Assembly (NCBI GenBank): GCA_949840855.1
Contig: CATKYP010000067.1
Span: 1 to 5,547 of the forward strand
Direction of reading: 5' to 3'
DNA from: an uncultured Bacilli bacterium
GTDB taxonomy: Bacteria; Bacillota_I; Bacilli_A; RF39; UBA660
Length of the DNA: 5,547 nt
Positions 1-4,808 of this stretch are shown one piece after another. Numbering within the stretch: the stretch's first letter is position 1; the number at the start of each line of letters is the position of its first letter. Below the pieces are notes generated by a model. It was not told the origin of the DNA and did no database searches. It saw only the letters and a program-made list of their open reading frames with translations. The position numbers and the translations under genes were made by a program.

Positions 1-532
1 TTCCATTTATTTCTTCTTTTTTTTCGATATATTTTATTTTAGGTATTTTTATATAACTGATTAACTCGCTACCAACATTTGCTTTCTTGCAAAAAAACTC
101 TCTACCACAATATTGACACATATGTTTTCTATGTGGAGTTATAGCAAATAAGTTATTATCATTATGTGGATGTTTACAATGATTACATCTTACTTCTTCT
201 AGCTCTATATCATTTATTATCGATAGAAAAAGCCCCAGAAAGTCTGTTTTTTCTAGGCTTGAGTTATCTATCATTAATACTCCTTTGAGAAGTTTATCAT
301 TAATATATATGATATAATTTGTAGAGTTATTTAAATCTTCAAACTCTATTTTTATACTTTTTATATCATCTTTTTGTAAAGTTATGCTTTTATTATAACT
401 TTCTTTATTTTCTGATAAACATTCTTCTAACATATTGCCATCTTTATCGTTAGCTTTTGCTTTGTGAATTGTACACCAATACTTTTTTTTACCATTTCGT
501 GCTTTTAAGGCATACTTTATATTACATTGCAT
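1..532 (-). CDS. Putative zinc-binding protein with two Cys/His clusters, 3' end cut by window edge
   Basis: The frame stays open from the ATG at 532 to the left edge, giving 177 residues without a stop; the C-terminus lies outside. Two metal-site candidates are visible. The N-terminal one has Cys3, the segment KKYWCTIH with Cys20 and His23, and Cys38. The second is a zinc-ribbon-like cluster: CNHC (116-119), His121, His123, PHRKHMCQYCGREF (133-146) with His134, His137, Cys139 and Cys142, then Cys148. Between them (about 45-110) is a non-cysteine region of beta-like, charged sequence. There is no signal peptide or membrane segment, so it is probably cytoplasmic. From memory, the pattern PH-x-D, then F-A, then PHRKH-x-C-x2-CGR occurs in uncharacterised bacterial proteins; I cannot name a function. 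ATG 532 is the first start after an in-frame TAA at 557-559. A GGAGG lies 12 bases upstream, which is rather far. Nucleic-acid binding is plausible but is inference. Confidence 0.75.
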   Translation of the reverse strand, partial: MQCNIKYALKARNGKKKYWCTIHKAKANDKDGNMLEECLSENKESYNKSITLQKDDIKSIKIEFEDLNNSTNYIIYINDKLLKGVLMIDNSSLEKTDFLGLFLSIINDIELEEVRCNHCKHPHNDNNLFAITPHRKHMCQYCGREFFCKKANVGSELISYIKIPKIKYIEKKEEING

Positions 533-533
533 T

Positions 534-593
534 TTAATTATTAACCTCCATTTTTTTTACTAAGGCTTTTTCTTTTTCTTCTTTTCTATCCAT
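534..593 (-). CDS. Possible 19-residue mini-ORF or leader peptide
   Basis: ATG at 593 opens a 19-codon frame that reads MDRKEEKEKALVKKMEVNN and stops at TAA 536-534, one base before the ATG of the zinc-binding protein at 532. It has a good ribosome-binding site, AAGGAG at 604-599, five bases before the ATG. An in-frame ATG at 617 would add eight residues but has no Shine-Dalgarno. The product is almost entirely charged and has no recognisable domain. It could be a real small protein, a leader that brings ribosomes to the next start by reinitiation, or chance. The strong ribosome-binding site and the near-contact with the next gene favour translation; the length and lysine/glutamate bias favour chance. 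Confidence 0.35.
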   Translation of the reverse strand: MDRKEEKEKALVKKMEVNN

Positions 594-598
594 AAAAT

Positions 599-604
599 CT
601 CCTT
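599..604 (-). promoter_or_regulatory. Shine-Dalgarno of the 19-codon mini-ORF
   Basis: AAGGAG on the minus strand, five bases before ATG 593. It is the strongest ribosome-binding site between the 166-residue gene and the zinc-protein gene. It is the main reason to think the mini-ORF is translated and that it begins at 593 rather than 617. Confidence 0.45.
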
Positions 605-641
605 TTAAGTTTATCATTGAAAGATATAAAGATCTGTTCTA

Positions 642-662
642 ATCTAAAGTTTAAATTTAGAT
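642..662. repeat. AT-rich inverted repeat between genes
   Basis: The arms ATCTAAA (642-648) and TTTAGAT (656-662) are perfect 7-base inverted repeats around a 7-base centre. The repeat sits just after the stop of the 166-residue gene, in the 73-base gap before the mini-ORF. Each arm has only one C or G, and no U-run follows on the minus strand (AGAACAGATC comes next), so it does not look like an intrinsic terminator. It could be an operator or an RNA processing hairpin. In sequence this AT-rich it could also be chance. Confidence 0.3.
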
Positions 663-666
663 ATAT

Positions 667-1167
667 TTATTTCGATTTATTTATTCTATTTTCTCTTTGA
701 AAGTATGTTTCTAATAATTTTATTGTCTGCTCTTTTTCTAATGAATGCAATTCTTTTGATTCTAATATACCATCAATTAATTCCAAATCGTAGCAAATGC
801 TAATTGAATAATCTTTTAAATTTTCAGTAAAGCTAATTAATGTATCTATTTGCTTCTCACTTAAATTTTTGGGCATCATAAGCATACCTGTCTTGCCATA
901 CTTTTCCATATTTTTTGTCGTATTTAAAAATACTATATTATCTAGTAAAGTAAAGAAATAACTTGCAATTTCTGGAGTATGTCTATAAGTTATCTTTCTA
1001 AATATATCAACTTCTGGATAAATTTCTTTAGCAAGATCTAATAAGCATTTAATATGTAGCTCCTCAGAATCATATGCATCTCCTAACATTTTTAGTTGTC
1101 CATCTTTGATATTTTTCATATTGTTATCTTCACTATATATAATGGCTAATTTATAACTATCCATCAT
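667..1167 (-). CDS. Uncharacterised 166-residue protein translationally coupled to the CinA-domain gene
   Basis: I do not recognise a named family. The protein is soluble-looking, acidic to neutral, with no signal peptide, membrane segment or cysteine cluster. It starts with a beta-like stretch (YKLAIIYSED, 5-14), has a helical middle (35-90) containing FLNTTKN (80-86), and then GKTGMLMMPKNLSEKQIDTL (91-110) and YSISICYDLELIDGILESK (120-138). The GxLMMP, then SEKQ, then SISICYDLE arrangement looks like one compact alpha/beta domain and resembles, from memory, unannotated Bacillota proteins. Two adjacent ATGs (1167 and 1164) compete. AGGTGG at 1177-1172 is 4 bases from the first and 7 from the second, so the second may be the true start. 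The gene lies 10 bases after the CinA-domain gene, whose TAG shares its G with the ribosome-binding site, so the two are very likely co-translated. Function unknown. Confidence 0.8.
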   Translation of the reverse strand: MMDSYKLAIIYSEDNNMKNIKDGQLKMLGDAYDSEELHIKCLLDLAKEIYPEVDIFRKITYRHTPEIASYFFTLLDNIVFLNTTKNMEKYGKTGMLMMPKNLSEKQIDTLISFTENLKDYSISICYDLELIDGILESKELHSLEKEQTIKLLETYFQRENRINKSK

Positions 1168-1171
1168 CTTA

Positions 1172-1178
1172 CCACCTC
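1172..1178 (-). promoter_or_regulatory. Ribosome-binding site overlapping the CinA-domain gene stop
   Basis: GAGGTGG on the minus strand begins with the G of the upstream TAG stop (1180-1178). It lies 4 bases before ATG 1167 and 7 bases before ATG 1164. The usual spacing favours ATG 1164, which would shorten the protein by one methionine. Confidence 0.6.
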
Positions 1179-1645
1179 TATAATAATTCTTCTAATAGTA
1201 ATTCCTCTATTTTCAATGAAATTATTGCCTTATTTTCTTTTCTACTTTTGTTAGAGACTTTCAATGTTTCTTCTTTATAAGTATTCTTATCTCTATTATA
1301 TATACTAATATAGACAATATTATCTTCTCCAACAGGATTATTTTTATCTACAGTATTTAATTGTCCAGTAATACCTATACCGTAGTTACTATTAGTAAAG
1401 TTTGATATATTTTTACTCATCTCTTTTGCTGTTTCTATACTATATACAGTGTACTTATCAATGACTTTTCTGTCAACCCCCATTTTTATTTTAAATTCAT
1501 TACAATAAGTTATAGCACTAAATTTTAAAACTTCTCCTGCACCTTCTATGTTTGTTATTTCATTAGCAATAGCACCACCAGTACAAGATTCCATAGTGGA
1601 AATTGTTTTATTAAGTAAAGATAATTTTTCTACTATTTCTTTCAT
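1178..1645 (-). CDS. Stand-alone CinA C-terminal domain protein (PncC-like NMN amidohydrolase fold), diverged
   Basis: The 155 residues cover one CinA C-terminal domain; the N-terminal molybdopterin-like domain of full CinA is absent. The PncC family deamidates nicotinamide mononucleotide to nicotinate mononucleotide in the pyridine nucleotide cycle, in the cytoplasm. The signature TMESCTGGAIANEIT (17-31) gives the candidate catalytic Ser20. SAITYCNEFKIKMGV (43-57) supplies Tyr47 and Lys52, matching the Ser/Tyr/Lys set known in the family. YSIETAKEMS (68-77) matches the usual V-S-x-E-T-A-x-x-M segment. The departure is at 91-107: instead of TGxAGPxGG, the protein reads ITGQLNTVDKNNPVGED before the strand NIVYISIY. 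The catalytic residues are therefore kept while the substrate-side loop is changed, so NMN as substrate is inference. The start is ATG 1645 with GAGG at 1656-1653, seven bases away. It is the first gene of the left-hand unit. Confidence 0.87.
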   Translation of the reverse strand: MKEIVEKLSLLNKTISTMESCTGGAIANEITNIEGAGEVLKFSAITYCNEFKIKMGVDRKVIDKYTVYSIETAKEMSKNISNFTNSNYGIGITGQLNTVDKNNPVGEDNIVYISIYNRDKNTYKEETLKVSNKSRKENKAIISLKIEELLLEELL

Positions 1646-1696
1646 AATAGTACCTCTTTTCTATATGTTATTTATATACTAGTTCTTCTTTTATAT

Positions 1697-1702
1697 ATTT
1701 TA
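1697..1702 (-). promoter_or_regulatory. Possible second promoter, extended -10 element
   Basis: TAAAAT on the minus strand is preceded by TGC, forming the extended -10 TGCTAAAAT. No good -35 is spaced properly: TTTACT lies only 15 bases upstream. It would give a leader of roughly 45 bases for the CinA-domain gene. It is weaker than the TTGACA/TATAAA pair upstream. Confidence 0.28.
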
Positions 1703-1730
1703 GCATATATTTATGAAAGTAAACTATTCT

Positions 1731-1758
1731 TTTATAAATATATTTAACCATTTGTCAA
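1731..1758 (-). promoter_or_regulatory. Near-consensus sigma-A-type promoter for the CinA-domain unit
   Basis: On the minus strand, a perfect -35 TTGACA (1758-1753) is followed after 16 bases by TATAAA (1736-1731), one base from the TATAAT consensus. Transcription would start near 1724-1725, leaving a leader of about 80 bases before ATG 1645. It lies downstream of the preceding operon's terminator, as expected for an independent unit. Confidence 0.6.
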
Positions 1759-1880
1759 TTTCTCATCTTTAAATTCATCCTTAAAAATATTATAGACAAA
1801 AATTGGTATTTCTTGTGACTAAATTAATTTTTAATAAAGTTATATAAAAAGAAATTTTGTAATGTTGTTTTTTCTAAGAA

Positions 1881-1925
1881 CAAATATAAAAGGAAATACT
1901 ACTAAAATTTAGTATTATTCCCTTT
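1881..1925 (-). terminator. Rho-independent terminator of the hydrolase/Mur ligase/Ddl-like operon
   Basis: On the minus strand, 1925-1909 pairs with 1905-1889: AAAGGGAAUAAUAC with GUAGUAUUUCCUUU. This gives a stem of about 17 pairs with one A/G mismatch and one G-U pair, a very short loop, and then UUUUAUAUUUG (1891 downward). It starts 22 bases after the Ddl-like stop codon. The stem is long but AT-rich. No U-run follows in the plus-strand direction, so it acts on the minus strand only. Confidence 0.75.
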
Positions 1926-1947
1926 AGTTAAGTATAGTTGTTAAAGG

Positions 1948-3162
1948 TTATTTTCCTTTCATTCCTTTAGAACCATTCATGGCATATCCTGCTAAGATAT
2001 TACTTTCAAATGAATGAGTTTTACTATTTCTTTTTTTGTAATCTTTTATTCCAATATTTATTATATCATCTAGAAGTTCAGTATATTTTATTCCTTTTGG
2101 TTCCCATAAGTAAAATGCTAAGCTACCTGGAATAGAATTTATTTCATTTATATATACCTTTTTTGTTTTATTATCAATTAAGAAATCTATTCTGCATACT
2201 CCAGATGAACCAAGAACTTTAAAAGCTCTTTCCGCAATTCTTTCTATTTTTTCTCTTTCCTTATCAGTTATTTCTGCTGGAATTTTTCTAGTTGCTGAAA
2301 GCATTCCTTTAGAACCTGATGTTTTACTTGGAATTTTAAATCCTGTTTTACCTTTAACTTTTCCATTTCCAATATATTTATCTTCAAATGTTAAAAATTT
2401 ATCAGCTGGTATTACTTCTTCTATTTCACTAAGTTTTTGATTTTCATAATTTCCTAGTACACTAATATTTACTTCTTTTAAGTTTTCTATTACTTCTTCA
2501 ACTATAATTTTACTATCATAATTAATAGCTTCATCTATTTTATTTATAATCTCTTCTTCACTAGATGCTATACCAATTCCTACACTACTACCAGTAGTTG
2601 CTGGTTTTACTATTACAGGATACTTTAATTTATTAATATTTTCAAGTATTTCTTCTTGATTATTTTTATAATCGCAATCATAAAACCAAGTATATTTAGG
2701 AATAGGCAATTCTTCGCTTTCGAATATCTTTTTCATATAAACTTTATCCTGTCCTACAACCGCTGAATAAACATTTGGACCAGCATAAGGTATTCCTATT
2801 GTTTGAAGATATCCTTGAAGAGCACCATCTTCTACATTTGTTCCATGCACTATTGGTAATATTATATCTATATCTGTTACTACCTTACTTAAAAGGGCTT
2901 TCTTTTGTTTTAATTTATATATGTTATCTTCATAAACTAAAATTACATTTTTGGCAAACTTTTTGATAAGAGATATATCTCGATATGAATCTATATCTTT
3001 TAACATAGCTCCTGTATACCATTCTCTATCTTTAGTAATATAGATAGGTATTATTTCATATTTTTCCTCATCTATTTTATTCATAGCTTGTATAGCAGAT
3101 ATTATACTAACCTCGTGTTCTACTGTTTCTCCACCAAAAATTACCCCTACTTTAATTTTCAT
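1948..3162 (-). CDS. D-alanine--D-alanine ligase-like ATP-grasp ligase, enlarged and diverged
   Basis: ATP-grasp ligase of the Ddl family. Canonical members join two D-alanines using ATP for peptidoglycan. Residues seen in order: GGETVEHEVS (10-19, with the family Glu15); VHGTNVEDG (105-113); the DK pair (139-140); PVIVKPATTGSSVG (182-195), with Lys186 and the GSS loop over ATP; EEVI (222-225); omega-loop DKY (261-263); GVCRIDF (321-327); and NEINSIPGS (339-347). Arg324, Asp326, Glu340 and Asn342 match the magnesium/phosphate ligands. At 404 residues it is longer than the usual 300-370. About 20 extra Gly/Lys/Ser/Thr-rich residues lie between the KY and PA of the omega region, and there is a Lys/Gly-rich tail. 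The end of the active site reads PGSLAFYLWEP where Ddl has PG-x-T-x-x-S-x-x-P. It is the last gene of the operon, 12 bases after the Mur ligase; GGGAGG (3175-3170) overlaps that gene's TAG. Tyr263 argues against D-Ala-D-Lac chemistry, but the substrate is uncertain. Confidence 0.88.
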   Translation of the reverse strand: MKIKVGVIFGGETVEHEVSIISAIQAMNKIDEEKYEIIPIYITKDREWYTGAMLKDIDSYRDISLIKKFAKNVILVYEDNIYKLKQKKALLSKVVTDIDIILPIVHGTNVEDGALQGYLQTIGIPYAGPNVYSAVVGQDKVYMKKIFESEELPIPKYTWFYDCDYKNNQEEILENINKLKYPVIVKPATTGSSVGIGIASSEEEIINKIDEAINYDSKIIVEEVIENLKEVNISVLGNYENQKLSEIEEVIPADKFLTFEDKYIGNGKVKGKTGFKIPSKTSGSKGMLSATRKIPAEITDKEREKIERIAERAFKVLGSSGVCRIDFLIDNKTKKVYINEINSIPGSLAFYLWEPKGIKYTELLDDIINIGIKDYKKRNSKTHSFESNILAGYAMNGSKGMKGK

Positions 3163-3169
3163 ATATTAA

Positions 3170-3175
3170 CCTCCC
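3170..3175 (-). promoter_or_regulatory. Ribosome-binding site of the Ddl-like gene, overlapping the Mur ligase stop
   Basis: GGGAGG on the minus strand begins at the G of the Mur ligase TAG (3177-3175) and lies seven bases before ATG 3162. The overlap implies that ribosomes finishing the Mur ligase reload onto the Ddl-like gene, which would keep the two products in proportion. Confidence 0.7.
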
Positions 3176-4794
3176 TATTCATTATAAGTATCAGGTAAAT
3201 CATTTTCAAATAAGGCATAAACTTCTTCTCCTTGATTTTCCTTTTTGATACCATTTATAAAATTATATGCTTCTTTTACATCATTATATATTATGACATT
3301 ATCAAAATTGAAGTGCTTGTTTTTTAATCCTTTTTTAATTGGTTCTGTTTTCTTTTTACCAATTAAAACAACATAATCTGCTACTTCTGCTATTTGTTCT
3401 CCAAAGATTTCATTTAGTTCGTCTTCCTTGTCAGCAAGTTCGATCATACCTGGTGTTACTACTATTTTAATTCCTGGCATCATGCCTAAAACTTTTACTG
3501 CATTTTTAGCTCCTACTGGATTTGAATTATAAGCATCATCTATCATATTGAATGCACCAATTTTTTTTAGTTCTAATCTATGTTCTACTGGTTTTACACT
3601 AGATACAGATTTTTGTAAGTCTTTTATTTCTATTCCAAATTCATGTCCTAAGGCAAGAGATGCTAATATATTATAAACATTGTGATCTCCTAAAAGTTTT
3701 GTCGTAAAAGGATACCTCCTTTTATCTCCTTTGAAAATAACATCGAACTTGGTACCATTATTAGAGCATTCTATATTAGTTGCACGAACATCTACATCTT
3801 CATTATTAATACCAATCCACAATATTTTACATTTATTTTTTAGTTTATATGATACTTGCTTTTCATCATCACCATTTAAAACTCCAATTCCATCAAGTGG
3901 AAGAGATTCAATAAGTTCAAACTTACCATCAACTATATTTTGTTCACTTCCAAAAGACTCTAAGTGTGCTGTTCCTATTCTTGTTAAAATACCATATTTA
4001 GGATTAACAAGATTACAAAGACCTTTTATTTCTCCTTTTACATAGGCACCCATTTCTGCTATAAATATTTCTGTGAATTTATCCATATTATTATTTACAG
4101 TCATAATTAATCCATTATAAGTATTTAAATTTCTTGGAGTTGGTAAAGTGTTGTATTTAATATTTAAAATGTCTGCCAGAATATTTTTACTACTTGTTTT
4201 TCCATAGCTACCAGTAATACCTATTATTTTTAAACTTGACATGCTCTTTAATTTTGATTGAGCCATATGTTTAAAATGATTATATACCATTTTCTCTACA
4301 GGTGTATTAATTATTTTGGATAAGAATACTACAAAAGAATTAAAGTATATCATTAAAGAATAAATAAATATAATTATCCAAGATAATCTTTGATTATCAC
4401 TATTTAGTATTAGAAAAATTATTGGTATTATGTATATAAATGATAAAGTTACTATTAGACGTTGTACTCTTTTAGTTACTACAAGGGGCTTTTTTGTTTG
4501 TTCATTTTTTAATTTACTATACCAAGTAAATGTTAATATTGCATATATTAATATTATTAATAGTTCAGCAAGAGTTGAATAGTTTGTAATATCAAATATT
4601 ACTAATATACCTATTAATGATACGATTATTGCTATAAGTTCAATATTAATAAATGATGTTATGTTTTTAAACACCCATTTTAAATAACGATTATTTTCGT
4701 TATATAGATTTTGTTGTAACATATGAAGTGATTTCTTACTTTTAAAGAAAAGTTCAAAAATCATCACTATAATAATTAAATAAAACATTAACAT
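3175..4794 (-). CDS. Membrane-anchored Mur ligase (MurF-like central and C-terminal domains)
   Basis: Mur ligases use ATP to add amino acids or dipeptides to a carboxylate through an acyl phosphate. The first 160 residues hold five predicted membrane segments (about 2-16, 48-67, 73-92, 113-131, 137-158). They replace the N-terminal UDP-substrate domain of MurF. The ligase core follows: P-loop GITGSYGKTS (192-201); Glu247-Met-Gly; the stretch ending IGTAHLESFGSEQNI (273-287); Lys291, at the position of the carbamylated lysine; NGDD (307-310); GDHNVYNILASLALG (369-383); EHRLE (404-408); DDAYNSNP (419-426), the MurF-type C-terminal motif; and a closing FENDLPDTY (529-537). All catalytic elements look intact. 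I infer that the core faces the cytoplasm and acts on a membrane-bound or lipid-linked acceptor. Start ATG 4794 has AGGAGG (4808-4803) eight bases away. It lies 12 bases from each neighbour. It is probably not the housekeeping murF. Confidence 0.88.
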   Translation of the reverse strand: MLMFYLIIIVMIFELFFKSKKSLHMLQQNLYNENNRYLKWVFKNITSFINIELIAIIVSLIGILVIFDITNYSTLAELLIILIYAILTFTWYSKLKNEQTKKPLVVTKRVQRLIVTLSFIYIIPIIFLILNSDNQRLSWIIIFIYSLMIYFNSFVVFLSKIINTPVEKMVYNHFKHMAQSKLKSMSSLKIIGITGSYGKTSSKNILADILNIKYNTLPTPRNLNTYNGLIMTVNNNMDKFTEIFIAEMGAYVKGEIKGLCNLVNPKYGILTRIGTAHLESFGSEQNIVDGKFELIESLPLDGIGVLNGDDEKQVSYKLKNKCKILWIGINNEDVDVRATNIECSNNGTKFDVIFKGDKRRYPFTTKLLGDHNVYNILASLALGHEFGIEIKDLQKSVSSVKPVEHRLELKKIGAFNMIDDAYNSNPVGAKNAVKVLGMMPGIKIVVTPGMIELADKEDELNEIFGEQIAEVADYVVLIGKKKTEPIKKGLKNKHFNFDNVIIYNDVKEAYNFINGIKKENQGEEVYALFENDLPDTYNE

Positions 4795-4802
4795 AAATAT
4801 TA

Positions 4803-4808
4803 CCTCCT
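4803..4808 (-). promoter_or_regulatory. Consensus ribosome-binding site of the Mur ligase, overlapping the hydrolase stop
   Basis: AGGAGG on the minus strand shares AG with the hydrolase TAG (4809-4807) and sits eight bases before ATG 4794. It decides for ATG 4794 over the in-frame ATG two codons later. Confidence 0.7.

Larger units (their letters stand above)
1646..1947. other. Intergenic region separating two co-directional operons
   Basis: This 302-base AT-rich gap holds no convincing gene on either strand. From high to low coordinates it contains the hairpin terminator of the Ddl-like operon, about 120 bases in which I see nothing beyond a 10-base palindrome (AAATTAATTT, 1821-1830), and then one near-consensus and one weaker candidate promoter for the CinA-domain gene. 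With the main promoter the 5' leader would be roughly 80 bases. I see no riboswitch or T-box signature in it. Confidence 0.6.

Noticed and set aside
642..662. Intrinsic terminator after the 166-residue gene
   Set aside because: The stem is short, has one G-C pair, and is followed by AGAACAGATC rather than a U-run.
1821..1830. Palindrome AAATTAATTT as an operator
   Set aside because: A 10-base AT-only palindrome is expected by chance in sequence of this composition, and it is not placed at the promoter.
2775..2966. 63-codon open frame on the plus strand
   Set aside because: It lies entirely inside the well-supported Ddl-like gene on the other strand, and its product is low-complexity Leu/His/Phe-rich sequence typical of an antisense shadow. 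I see no promoter or ribosome-binding site for it.
1948..3162. Vancomycin-resistance type D-Ala-D-Lac or D-Ala-D-Ser ligase
   Set aside because: The omega loop carries Lys-Tyr (262-263), not the histidine of VanA-type ligases, and no VanH, VanX or VanT-like gene is adjacent. The alpha/beta hydrolase is not a VanX dipeptidase.
3731..4045. 104-codon open frame on the plus strand
   Set aside because: It is antisense to the conserved Mur ligase core and rich in Ser, Pro and Leu as expected for an opposite-strand shadow. No domain is recognisable.
1948..4794. Housekeeping ddl and murF genes
   Set aside because: The order and family names suggest it, but the missing MurF domain 1, the membrane segments, and the changed Ddl motifs argue against giving these symbols.
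3175..4794. MurT of the MurT/GatD amidation complex
   Set aside because: MurT is soluble, has a cysteine zinc-ribbon insertion and is paired with a glutaminase GatD. Here there are membrane segments, no such cysteines and no GatD neighbour.
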